Assembly: GCA_947247005.1 (NCBI GenBank)
Contig: OX365944.1
Location: 24,961,501 to 25,025,500, forward strand
Reading direction: 5' to 3'
DNA from: Spisula solida
Taxonomy: Eukaryota; Mollusca; Bivalvia; Venerida; Mactridae
Length of the DNA stretch: 64,000 nt
How positions within the stretch are numbered: the first letter of the stretch is position 1; every line of letters starts with the position of its first letter. The notes below the pieces were generated by a model. The model worked only from the letters and a program-made list of their open reading frames with translations, was not told the DNA's origin and made no database searches. The position numbers were made by a program, and so were the translations under genes. Of the stretch, positions 42,710 to 54,600 are shown piece by piece.

Positions 42710-45700
42710 CTGAAAGCAAAGCAAAAGTTCATCATTGCCAACGACATATTGCTCAATACACATGGCCATCAACACACACTACGAGAAACATTGGTGATTG
42801 TGCAAAATACGAGAATCACGAAAAAGCTTATGATAACAAATTCCGTTCCTAAATTACAATGAATAGCGTAGCACCGTTCCTAAATTACAATAGCGTAGCA
42901 GCGTAGTGTACTTGAGTAAATATGGAATTCGAAGATGTGGCCTTCTACGAAACCGGTTTGAAATCAAGGGCAATAAATCTGCTTAAGTTGGGTTACAGCA
43001 AACGCATTACCGTCATGTACAACATTAAATACAAATATACTTTCCTGTATATATTAGGGTTATGTTTAGGGATGAAGTACTTCTTAAAATCTATCAGATA
43101 AACGATATTAACTTTTCAAAGTCCTCGAGTGCACATGAGAGGTGCCCCACATATATTTTAACACCGTTGAATATCCGAGATTTTAATGCTAACCCGATAT
43201 AAATGAAACAACTGTTTTGAACAGCGTCAAATAATACGTCAGGTAAAATATGCACTCACTGTATGGTTTGTTTGCAATATGATTCGAGCCAAAATCAGCA
43301 ATTTAAATATAAGTGGGGCACCTCTCGTGTTCATTTTGGTTTTAATCATTTCATTTGGTTAAAAGTATGCAAACTAGAACGTATAATACAGTCTTAGTAT
43401 CCCCAGTCTAAGATTTAAAATAACAGTAACATATGGAAGCCCTGAGTCATAAGTCATTCATAGTCTAAAGTGCCCTCCAGGGCTGCCATTGTCAGTAACA
43501 TAATCTTGCAAACCTTCTTGGATAATTTTGCGGCACATGGTCACACCGTCCTCGCATTGCTTCATCTTATACGTCCTATTGTCAAACCAATCTCCACATG
43601 TATTTTGGAAATATGAGTTACAGATGTAACATTTGATTGCAACATCTGAAATAAGAGGACACAATATTGTATAAAGTTTATCAAATCACTGTATGGCGTG
43701 CATGTAAAACCGTCGTATTTAGGCTTTAAGTGATATTAAAGCATCTTTATATGATATGAAGGAACTTATTGGTGATGTTGGCTATAATACTAGTTCAATA
43801 TGTGTTGTTTATTATAAATTTATTATATTTCAACATATAGTGCGCCCAGGATAATGTGAAAGGCGGGCAAAGTTGGTATGGTCCACAAAGGTGGATTACA
43901 ATTATGTTCACCAATTATCAGTGATGAGTTTAGTACAATACTGACCTTATCTGTTTTTTAAGTGTTTTGTTAAAATAATTTTACCACAGTTGACCAAACC
44001 GATTCATGATTGTAAATATCACATTATCCTGGGCGGACTATACAAGATCACCACACGGATTATTATTTATCATGTGTTACTTTATTTGCTAAACAGAACT
44101 ATTATGTAGTCTCCAAAAAAAGTCGACGATTGTGACGTACACCATGTTTCCGAGCTGCATTCACGACTTTTGGTGGAGATTCAAGAAGGAGCGTTTTACG
44201 AAGATTTACGACATACATTACATTATCCACGGACATTCGCGCTTATTGTCTGATATTCAAGAGTAGAATTCTGGCATTTTACGAAGATTCACGGAGATGT
44301 GTAGGCCTGCATACATTACATTTTTTACGAACATCCACGATGATTGTCTGCGATTCACAAAGAGTTAAGAAGACGAATAGTTCAGGAAATTTACGAAGAG
44401 TCACGGAAATAGTCGAAGGTTCATAAGACTTTACGGAGATGCATAGACATTAATGGAATCGATGACACAGATTTTTCGGCGCCGAGTTTAATGAGTCTGA
44501 CGTCACTGCAACATTTAAAACATCTAACTCGGACAGTGAACATGCGTCTGTTTTCTCTCATAGCCATTTTAGGATGATTGGGCAATTCGTCAACTTGAGA
44601 CATGTGGTGAATTATTAATTAACACAACTGAACTTAATTGAACTTATAATGTACAATTAAACTCCATTACATTCCTCCAATTTTCATTTATAGTATTTTG
44701 TAATTTCAGGAAAAACATGAAATGGAATACTGAAATTCACGTAGCAGAAGAACTATATAAGACTCAGTACTTCGTTCTGATCTTATCCTGAAATATCAAA
44801 AACATGAATATTTGCTTTGAGAGAAAATTAGCTACTGTTACCACAAACCCCTCGTTTTGCTCAATATGGGTACTTTTTTCGAAATGTGTCACCATAGCAA
44901 CGACAGAAGTCATTTTAACATGGAAAGGGACAATGTAAAAAGACCAATGCATTTAGTTATACGAGTATGCGATTTGACAGAACTCGGAGACAGGGAGAGT
45001 AGAAGTTTGCAATGACCTATTAGAAGTCAGAGCAACAGAGAGCAATATACATGTAATATGTAAGTGCACAACACGACAATAGGGAGTTTGGGAAAATGAT
45101 TGTGTACATCAACGTGAATACTGCATTTGGGTAGTTCGACATCCAGCTATGTGTCGTTTCTACAAATAACAGACGTTTGACAGACGAAAATATAATGTTG
45201 ACTATTGACGCTTAAAGCGTATATTAGTACGTAATTTGTAAAACAAAAATACAAAATCTATTTCTTATGCACGAAAATAAATAGTGCGGGTAAATATTAA
45301 ATATATTAAGGTCAATTTAAAAATAAATGTACAAAGTATCACATCAAATCATTAATCCACATACCTATACATTGTCCTTTGTACGTGGATTTCCATTTCC
45401 AGCTCATAATTGGCCATTATACCCAATATGCCAAAAATTAAAACAAATGAGCAAGTCACCAGGAAAACCTGCTATTTTGACAAACATATTGATATTGAGA
45501 TTGTCCATAGTCTCACAGGATCATGTTAATGAAGCAAATGCAAAAGAAATTTTGTAATACATCTCGAGTTTTAAGGAAGTTACAGCTATTTTTGTACAGT
45601 CCCTATTTGGTGCTTTTTGTGTGGCGTCGCAAAGGTCATTGAAACGTTAGTCGGCGTTACTGCAACGATAATTTCATAATTACATCATTTGATCAATTAT

Positions 45701-46918
45701 TGACATAAATTGTTCAAAATAGTATCATGTTTTAGAATTATAATGTTTTGATTTGTTAAAATATACATCAAAATCAATAGTTTGCATTCAGAGGAAGGCT
45801 ATTACTGCTTTATACAACTTACTCCTCATACCATAGCAACGAAGTATGTGATTTCGATATAATTCATAAGAAATTTTAAAGCTAAGATATATGATAGTAT
45901 ATATTGGGAAATTACGTAAAGTAGAATCAATAGATATGTATTTTTTCATATTTTAGAGCTTTATATAAACCTTGTTACATAATAGTAATTATATAATGCC
46001 AAACTAGCAGGTTTTCCTGGAGACTGGCTCAAATCTGTACTAATGTTCCTACGATTCAGTACAATGTAAATATTAAATATTAACTAGAGGATCTTGCATG
46101 AGTGCTCATTACATACGAGTTTTATTAAACGAGTGGACAAAATTATATGACACGAGGCTTTGTCGAGTGTCATATTGTTTTTGTCGACGAGTTTAATAAA
46201 ACTCGTATGTAATAAGCACGAATGTAAAATTCTATTTATCACATACTAGTAACCTTGGAAAACGCTCAATATTATTCAGAAGGATGACGTACGCTGCATA
46301 TGTTTCAGCCAAAATTTAGCGGTACAATGAGCGCGACGTCATGGCGAAGTTGATATTATCCTGACGTCAGTGACGGATCAACGTCACGTCAACCTAATTT
46401 AAATATTTATTGCACGGTCGGGGAGTGCAATAACTTACGTCACGGCGTTACGGCACTCCTGGCCCGAATGTTATGTGATAAATTCAGAGTTACATGCCAG
46501 TAGATTTTGCGAAATTAGAAAAGTGGAAAGGGCATAACAGTTACTGTTGTGACCCAAAAACATTTACTGCATAAGTTAAGCAATCCCGGCAAAAAAAACT
46601 AATAAGTGAACTAGTGACCTTAGAAACTTACGCATTTTACATAAATCAACGACGAAAACTGAGATGTCATGTGTTTTGATCAGAAAGTAGGTTTAGTAAC
46701 CTTCTTCAAATCATTTACAGCAGTTCTAAAATATTTAGAATTTCGATGGTAATCACGCGTCAAGCGCCTTTAAGAACTGATTAATTTGACAAAACATGGG
46801 TATTGTTTTTGTGCAGCACACCACGATGGTAATATAAAAAACAACAAATGTACTTACTATGATCTAACAGCAACAGAAATACGAAAATTCCGACGAAACA
46901 AACAACAAGCAACTTCAT
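42471..46918 (-). CDS. GPI-anchored Ly6/uPAR three-finger protein (quiver/sleepless-like), complete 3-exon gene
   Basis: Exons 46918-46858, 43645-43514 and 42709-42471 join with GT-AG sites in phase 1 at both junctions to give 143 residues. Residues 1-20 (MKLLVVCFVGIFVFLLLLDH) are a signal peptide. The mature part starts near IKCYICNSYFQNTC and holds ten cysteines, ending with CHCDNRNGCN, the terminal Cys-Asn of the Ly6/uPAR three-finger fold. After a short linker a hydrophobic tail (TGMWVLSMVAALW) fits a GPI-anchor signal. The layout matches quiver/sleepless-type proteins, known in insects as regulators of K+ channels and nicotinic receptors. The ligand of this mollusc protein is unknown. 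Intron 1 (3.2 kb) carries two mobile elements. Confidence 0.88.
43514..43645 (-). CDS. Ly6 gene exon 2 (first half of three-finger domain)
   Basis: 132 nt after acceptor CTTATTTCAG. Encodes KCYICN, NTCGDWFDNRTYKMKQC and CRKIIQE, including the NRT N-glycosylation sequon. The donor is GTTTGC, weak but in the phase that exon 3 needs. Reading on past it gives only a short tail ending in a stop. Confidence 0.85.
43839..44040. mobile_element. TIR element (MITE) with TAGTGCGCCCAGG end, copy 2, in Ly6 intron 1
   Basis: TAGTGCGCCCAGGATAATGT at the left is mirrored by CACATTATCCTGGGCGGACTA at the right, with flanking TA on each side. The TIR is about 22 bp and the element about 202 bp. A diverged copy lies at 25868-26090. 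Confidence 0.8.
45448..46032. repeat. Inverted repeat flanking ~520 bp in Ly6 intron 1
   Basis: ACCAGGAAAACCTGCTATTTTG (about 45458) is inverted at about 46003-46024 (CTAGCAGGTTTTCCTGG). Arms are about 30 bp with a few mismatches. This may be the ends of a small DNA element; no TSD was established. Confidence 0.45.
46088..46482. mobile_element. ~395-bp dispersed element with internal inverted repeat, copy 1
   Basis: Starts ATCTTGCATGAGTGCTCATT and ends near TTATGTGATAAA. The first 140 bp form an inverted repeat (GTGCTCATTACATACGAGTT...AACTCGTATGTAATAAGCAC). The second half has GACGTCA motifs, TTTAAATATTTATTGCAC and GGCACTCCTGG. A diverged copy is at 55075-55440. It lies in intron 1 of the Ly6 gene. 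Confidence 0.8.
46858..46918 (-). CDS. Ly6 gene exon 1 (signal peptide)
   Basis: ATG at 46918-46916. Twenty hydrophobic codons plus one base before the consensus donor GTAAGT. The split codon with exon 2 gives Asn. Confidence 0.85.
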
Positions 46919-47454
46919 GCTAACTCCACTGTACTGGAAACAACACTCACCAAAGGTCACGTGGTCAACATTCTGGAGGACGCGATGTCACGTGATAAGA
47001 TGTTGGATGTTTCATTGGATTAAATCGATTCGGGAAATTTTGTTGCAACCAGTATGAATAATTAAACATATCCAGTTTATTATGTTACTTTGATAATGTA
47101 TGAATGCGTTACACATGTACGACCAACGAAAAACGTTCCCTTGCATTGATACATCGCTGTAGTTGCCATAGAAAGAAAGACGTAACTACACTTCACAAAC
47201 GTGTTGTTTAATTGATAAATATATACAACAATATCAATATACGATGTATTGTCTGACCACATTAAACTGAGACTTTTCAAGAACGAGCATAAGCTCGGAG
47301 TCTTAATTTGATGCGGTTAGGCAATACAGCATGTGTAATGCGCGCATTTATTAAAATGTTTCATGGACAGTTCGGGTGTTTTTCATGAGGGGGACACCGG
47401 TATACTACAAACTACAAAACGTAGAAACAGTTTAGTACAGATTGTGTTGAGTAA

Positions 47455-47658
47455 CATCATACCTTTACTATTAGTTTCAAAAAGGCAAAGGGTGGGTTAC
47501 AATCTCGTCTTGATAAACTACTTGCTGCAAGAGACGGAAACATTGCGAAGTTGTACTTTGAATTTATCACTACCGACATTATGTCCTCTTCAATAACAAA
47601 GGTTGTGAAATGTTCTACCATGGGGGTATCCGACCAAAATGCACCCCTTGGCCACTAG
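47455..47658 (+). CDS. Unrecognised coding-like open frame (possible exon or transposon relic)
   Basis: An open frame without an ATG start reads FKKAKGGLQSRLDKLLAARD, then GNIAKLYFEFITTD and a short tail. Amino-acid composition and codon use look coding, more so than the ATG-initiated alternative frame (47363-47596). There is no domain match by eye and no partner exon. It could be an isolated exon or the remnant of a domesticated transposon. Confidence 0.25.
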   Translation, partial: HHTFTISFKKAKGGLQSRLDKLLAARDGNIAKLYFEFITTDIMSSSITKVVKCSTMGVSDQNAPLGH

Positions 47659-47659
47659 C

Positions 47660-48350
47660 CTACTATGGACGAGTGATTTTTGAATGTATTGTCATGGGTT
47701 TAGCTGTATTCTGTACATAATTTAGCTAAGACAAAAATTGAAATCTGTAAGTTAACTTGTTACGGTAATATTGAAGTTTAAAAAGGGTTCGGTTAATAGT
47801 TTTGCTAGCAACAGGAATAGAAGATCTGCTGAAAGGATAAAAGTCGATCATCGACAAATTAAGTAATGATGAAGCAAACACTAGTAAATTATTGGCAACA
47901 GGCTGCACCAGTCAACATGGCCAGTGAAGCTATACCACGAACATTGCATGTGACGTCTTTTTAATTATGTTGAGTATCTTAAAACAAATTTTGTTCTTCT
48001 GAAACTTTCAAAATATTCATTGATCTTAATGAAGTAGTTCTAGGAACACAAGTCGTCCTTAGTGGGCTTACAACCTTTGACTCTGAAATAACCTTTTGAC
48101 TTCTCTAAATTTCTTCTGTAGTCGAGCTAATATCTTGTGAATGTGGAATGGCAATGTTGAAATCTGGGCCCGTATTCACAAAGGTTCTTAGATATTTTTT
48201 TGAAGATTTTTTGATGAAAAACATTTCACTTAGAAATAAAAAAAAACGTGACTGTGCCAATGTTTATCTTAGATAATTCTAACTGATTTCATAGTTTATT
48301 ACTTTGTCGACAAAAAGTAAGGTATTTTCGTAAAAAAACATATTCCTTAT
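47660..48350. other. Non-coding stretch
   Basis: No gene recognised. GTATTCACAAAGGTTCTTAG at 48171 is an edge resembling that of a repeat at 22160. Confidence 0.35.
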
Positions 48351-48602
48351 TAGTCCCCTACCAGTTTTTGTCCGGAGAGGTCTATAGGTTTGCCCTCCGT
48401 CCGTCCGCACGTCAAATAATCTGGATCCTGACATAACTGAAACCTAGGTTTATGAAACTTGTATGTGGATAGGGGGCAATAAGGGGATTATGCACGTCTA
48501 AAAATATTTTGATTCTGACAAAAATTGTGGTTGCTATGACAACAGAAACATTGAAAATGACTTCAAACCGGTAGGGGACTTCTGTATTGCTTGGAAGTCT
48601 TA
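48351..48602. mobile_element. Dispersed repeat beginning TTAGTCCCCTA, copy 2
   Basis: Direct-orientation copy of 10447-10700, with moderate divergence spread over its length. Adjacent sequence to about 49260 is also repeat-like: GACCACATGTCAACAAAGACC and CATGGGTGGTTTTAC occur at its right end. The 110-codon minus-strand open frame there (48884-49216) is probably repeat-derived. Confidence 0.65.
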
Positions 48603-49377
48603 ATGACTTGTTTCACTGTGCGATGTCTTCAGAATGCTTACAAGTATGTATCCTCTAGCAAAAAAACTATTTGGAAAACAGGTCACTGGACAGTAACTGT
48701 TTTGTTAATTGATGCTTGTTGGTTGCATTGTTTTGTCCTTATCTTAAATTTGCTCTCTTATTGCGTCTGATAGATCATTGAGCACTTGTGCCTTTTTATA
48801 GGTAATTTATTAATGTACAAGCGATGGGTAGTGGTCCTTACGGTTCATTGCCATTTGTTGACTCTTACCCTAGTTAAATTTGACTAGCTGAGGCGACAGG
48901 TTTTTGGAGTAGGGTGTGGAGTTTTTCTCCTGTACTGTTTCATTTTTATTGTTCCTTGTGACTTGCAGTCTATTTGTGAGTGTCTTTTTATGCCATTCAC
49001 GTTCTCTTCATGTTTTGCGTGTTTTGTGCCTCTTTGGCTCTGCTGTTTCCCCCTGACTGCTGATATACACGTGTGATTCATTATCATCTGTTTATATGCT
49101 GATTGATAAAATACCACCTGTGAACAAAGGTCACCATTACATAAACTGTCTTCAAAGACCATCGACTGTATCTCCACTGGACCGTCTTCAGTATTAAACC
49201 TGTGCAGAGAGACCACATGTCAACAAAGACCAAACTTCTCTTTCCATGGGTGGTTTTACAGAAAAATTTGAATGTACTGCAAAGACTTTAGATTATAGCA
49301 AAACTTTTCCGCACCTAGCTGCAGCACTCCCAGTATATCCATGACACTACTGATGAATAAATTATGAATGACAAGAC

Positions 49378-49568
49378 TGTGTTCAATAAACGCATATGGC
49401 TCGATTGAAGCCTTGTCTGTAATAACTAGCTAAGTGAATCAGGGGCCATAATTCTGATGAAATGTTGGATATTGTTACATGGCATTGACAATGTAAAGTG
49501 TTTATGCAGAACAGATGGACAGGACAACCACTATATGCCCCCGCATCAAAAGATGCCAGGGCATAATT
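49378..49568. mobile_element. Decayed GGAC-type dispersed element
   Basis: AAGACTGTGTTCAATAAACG, TTGAAGCCTTGTC and the TATGCCCCCGCATC...CCAGGGCATAA end match 5418-5743 and 63713-64000. It lacks the internal AGGTCAAGGTGAAGG part and the long GGAC array. Confidence 0.6.
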
Positions 49569-49599
49569 AAAATAAATGAAAAATACAAACTATTTTGCA

Positions 49600-51620
49600 C
49601 ATATCTGTTTATTTCATATATTACTCTAAGCATTACTATATATACAACAATTAAAATAAGTGACAAAAATTGCCTAAGTTAATATACAAGTAACATGGTA
49701 TGTATAAATATCTTCCATCAAAAACTATTAAGTTTAAATAACATATAAATGCATCTAAAAAAGTAAAATGTTCTATATAATGTTTAGATGTATGGTGTTA
49801 GCAGGATGAATTTTTGTAAATTAATATGACTATACAAAAAACAGGCCTCACCAAATTTTTTTAAAAGCACTCGTCCTGCAATATAGACAAATAAAACAAA
49901 CACAAAAATCTTACTTGTCCTGCTATATAAAAAAAGAAGGAAAAATTTGTGCAGGACGAGCGGACGAGTGGATTTATTGAGGCCTGAACAACTACATCTT
50001 CCTTGCATGAGTGCAATGTTCATCGTATAAAAGTACATTTATATGGTAAAATAAATGATATATTTCATGAATGATAACTATGTGATGTTAAACTACTACT
50101 TTCAGATTTCCTTTCATGCCCACATGTCTATAATCTCTCTCCCTCTCTCTCTCCCCTAAGTTAGCCCGGAACCCCCTTTTTATACACATCACAGATATCC
50201 ATCAGCCATTATAAAACTGATAGAAACCACAGGTGGCAGTATCATTTTTATCATTTGAGTAGCATGTATCACAAGTGTTACTCAAATTATATCATAACTG
50301 ATACAGCCACCTGTTGTAAAAAACATGTATTTTGAGCAATTTATTTGAATTTAAACCCATATACAATTATTTTCAGTAATTCTAACAGACCATCTGAACA
50401 AATATCCTGAAGTGAATTAGTACTTACATCAAAACAGAACATGTATGTACATATTTTCAAAATAAATGTACATCATTTAAAAACGTATAAAGTAAAGACG
50501 TCATGTAAATAACAGATCACAAAATATCACAGATACCAGTGTACTAAAAACACTCTTCCAATTGACAAGGAAATAATGAATAAATATACAAATAAAGAAA
50601 TGCTAAGAAAATGTTTAATTATAGACATCACTCATTCTGCTATAAGTGAAAATTTAAGATTTTTGTCTATTGATCATTTCTTGATTAGAAAAGCACATAG
50701 ATTCAATAACTGCCAATTTTGAAGCAGACACTTTCCATTCCAATAGAAATGACAAAAAATAGCACAGCTCTAATAAAATACTGTTTTGTTGGTTTCGGAA
50801 AAGATGGTTGTAGGAAAGATGTAAACAAATCTTGTATCATACCTTAACATTGTTATTTAAACCATTAAAGAAATGATGATTCAAACATAAAGCTCTAACA
50901 TACATTCTATAACATACAACAATAAAAATTGAAAGACTAGACTAGGTCTACAGTAAAAACAAATCTATAGCCCCCCCCCCCCCCCCCCTACCCAATATTA
51001 TTCGGTTGGGGACATAAAAATTGACATTTCGGTCTATACCATAAACAAAGTAAGTATTTATTACCATAGAGGATAACACAGACTAATGTCAGGGGTCCTA
51101 CTGAGGCCAAATTATTGACAAATCCTGAAAAGTAGATGCAAGTCTGTTTCGGGTGCCATTAGCACACATCACTACACCAAACCTATGTTTCAAACATAGT
51201 TCTGTTGTTAAAATTCAGCTAATGAAATTTCAAATAACCATAAATTAGTCAATGCTTTGAATTTTTTCATTGAATTTCCAGATTATTCAGGAAATGTATG
51301 ACCCCTGTAATATAGTTTCTGTATGGAATCTTCCTGGACATCTGACACATTGCAAGCTACCCTGGTGACATAGATTCTAATAACATCAATAGACTATAAA
51401 CTCCGACTCAGATAAGCACATTTGTTTCAATAGCTACTGACAAAAGCATAATAGACAATCAATCACTTTCACTGTCCTAGACTATGGTGTCCTGTTAGAG
51501 ACGTAAGTGTCAGGATGTCCATTTAGGGTCTCCGTACTAAACATTTTTCCGTTTTTCACAGATTGTTGATTGTTGAATGAAACTTGTCACATATTCTAAG
51601 ACTAGTAAACACACCTGTAA
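49600..51620 (-). other. Region downstream of the VWA3 stop: probable 3' UTR and intergenic
   Basis: AT-rich and non-coding on both strands. Minus-strand AATAAA candidates lie at 51062-51057 and 49613-49608, so the 3' UTR is about 0.56 kb or about 2 kb; the sequence alone does not decide. An 18-bp poly-C run sits at 50971-50988. Confidence 0.4.
50971..50988. repeat. Homopolymer C18
   Basis: Eighteen consecutive C, equal to poly-G on the transcribed strand if the long 3' UTR is used. Prone to sequencing length error. Confidence 0.95.
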
Positions 51621-51670
51621 CTATCTTGCAGCACTTTTTGGTCTTCCGACAACAAATGGTGAAACCTTAC
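51621..51670 (-). CDS. VWA3 terminal exon
   Basis: 50 nt, acceptor CCGTTTCAG. Encodes KVSPFVVGRPKSAAR then TAG. The open frame extends upstream through the intron, but the acceptor and phase define the true edge. Confidence 0.78.
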
Positions 51671-54600
51671 CTGAAACGGACAATACATACATTTGAATAA
51701 ATGCATACTTACTAAAGACACAAACATAAAGTAGGAGAGACTCCTGTTTTGGTAAATCTATGTCATAGTGACCACACAACAAATACATGTTTGGATTATT
51801 CTTATTTAAAACATACAAAATAAACTTACAATATGCCATGTACTCATCATTCACTCACAATACTACATATAACCATATAACATCACTTCATCGTACATAA
51901 ACCATAAATATTGAATGAGACGAGAACACCAGATGCTACGTCACTACCTGTGACGTATCATAATTACGTCGTAGTGTGGTCACATGACTACTAATATATC
52001 ATACTGACTTCAAACACATCAACAAATATTCTGACACAAAAATGCTTGACATAAAATTTCGGACTTTTTCATAACCAATGAGCAGTTTTGCCCGACTTTT
52101 AAGAGCGATCAGGCTAATTCACAATGTATGCAATAAAAAGATCATAATTGAATAGACATAGAATGCATAATACATCCTAGCAATTGTTTTTTGCATAACA
52201 ACCATGAAATAATTATACTCGCACATGGTTACTAATGACAAAATATAAATATGTAGATCATGAACCCTATTTTATCAAAACTTTCAGGGGGGTCTGGACC
52301 CTGATCTCTCCCTTCGCATACTTCCATGTGGATACTTGGATATTAAGTCATTTAGTACCAGTAATTTGATATAATACTTACTTCGAGCAGTTTCCGAAGT
52401 ATCAGAATTTTCTGTGCGGGATTTTGATTTATAAAGTGCTCTGGAAACGAAAGAATAAGTTCAGTGTAATACATCAAACAAAGCTAATTTGTTTAAAGTT
52501 GAAAAATCAAAGGGACCATAACTCCAGAGTATCTGTTTGCTTATTAACAAGCTTTTTGGGATAGATATCAAGAGTAATTTCCCTTGATATAGTATCTTGT
52601 TCAGTCCATTTCGATAATTGAATTGTCTCCCCTCCACCATACTCATTATTGGAAAATAATTAGTAAAATAAATGAAAATGAAATAAGTGAGTGAATGGCT
52701 GACAGAACAATCTCTCTTGAGCAACACCTGTGGGTAAATATAAGCTTTAGTTGTTGTACAGAGGTTGTTGATTTCGAGAGGTAAAAATAACAGTAAATGG
52801 TTACCTCTGGAACAAAATTTGGTAATTAGAGGTTGCTTGGTTGTTGCTCAAGGGGAGGTCACTCTAGAGATGTTACACTGTATATATGGAGTAAAGAAAA
52901 TAATGTAGCAGAATGATATGTATAGATACCTGTATTGTCTTGCTTGCTGAAGGTATTTCCTCGCTGTCGTGATTTCTTGTCCGAGTCTGCGTAGATCGTC
53001 TCCTTCCAAGTCTGGTAAATGTGGATACTACAATAAGACAAAAGATGTTTGTAAAACATGTATGCCTCCATGGCAGTCAAACAGTTATTCTCGCTGTAAG
53101 TCATGACGACCTTGACCTTCTGACCTCAAATCAATAGGGGTGATCAACTGATCAACCAATCTTCCTATAAAGTATGAAGATCCTAAGCCAAAGCGTTTGG
53201 TCTACCAACATACAGACAGACAGACGGACGGACGAAAGGACCAATGGACAGACCAACAGACCTACCAAAATACTTTCAAAGGAGAAATAAGAAATTGGAA
53301 AACTGTGATACCTTTGTAAAATTAAAATACATATCATTTAATGCATAGTCAGGTATTAAGAAACTAGACCATTACTGTATAGTTTACTAGATAATGCTCA
53401 CCTCAGCATCATCAAAACCCTCTGTAAGAAGTTTATGAGCAAAGAGTTGAGCATCAAAATCACTATGACAACGATGGTATCGTCCAGATGTCTCAACAGC
53501 CAGTAGACGTAGGAAATTGTTGGCCGTACTGAAAAATAACAACAACAAATATAGTATCAAAATCGTCAATACAATCAATACAACTCCAAGGAGAGGACAC
53601 AAAAACAACAATACCTACATACTGCACATGCACTTACAATTCAAAGTCATATGGAAATGGAGTCAGCACCTAGCCATCCATGCAGGAGACAGACACAGAA
53701 CATACTGTAAGTATCCCACAAAAGGATAGTTCAAGTATGATTACATACTGCCTCTCACAATAAATAAACTTGAGCGGCTTTGAAAACGCAACACTAATGA
53801 AAATCAAGATTACTTTTTTATTTATTAATATTTCTCAACGAAATTTTGTGTGCGTGTTATTTGCTACCCTTGGGTCGTAAGTCAATAATCTTTATATCTA
53901 AATTCACTACATTGGTGTATTGAACCGTGAAACGGAAAATCACGAAAAATGACGAGGAATGGATAGGTTGAGGCTAATTATTTCAATGTAATGTCAATTT
54001 GAATAGTCAATCTATCGACAAATTCAAAAAACACAAAATAAGACGGTTTACCACTCCGCAACATAGTGAACTTTAGGTTTCAAAAACGCAAAATACCAAT
54101 GGTTCATGTTTACCGATAAATACGACTTCTTTTACAGTCAAAGGGAAGTAATTCTGGATAGAGATTACGTGAAGTTGGAGATTGGAAATTTTTTTAAGTA
54201 ACTTACTTGTCGTTACAGTTAAATGATATAGTATTGATAGGTATTAGATTCTTCGTATTTTCCGCCACCTCTCTAAGAACCATTGATGTACTGGTATCTG
54301 GTTTACCGTCAGTCAACAGGTAGATCGAATCTATTTGTGGGTCCTCAAATGCAAGCTGAAATTTACAGAGATAATGAATGTAACAGGATCACCAACTAAA
54401 CTCAGAAAGATGTGTGACTTGAGTTATAGATCGAAAACCATTTGTTTCATAGACCAACCAACCAAACGACCAACATGTGCAAAGCAATGTTACTATCACA
54501 GGCCCTTCCCCAGGGGCAGAAGGCGCTGTGGTACCCAAGTGCCTTAAAGCCAGAAGTAGCTTTCCCCCAGCACCTTAAGTCTTAGGGTGGTGCCTTTAAA

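Noticed and set aside
48884..49216. 110-codon minus-strand ORF as a gene
   Set aside because: Lies in repeat-like sequence adjoining a dispersed element, with no recognisable domain.
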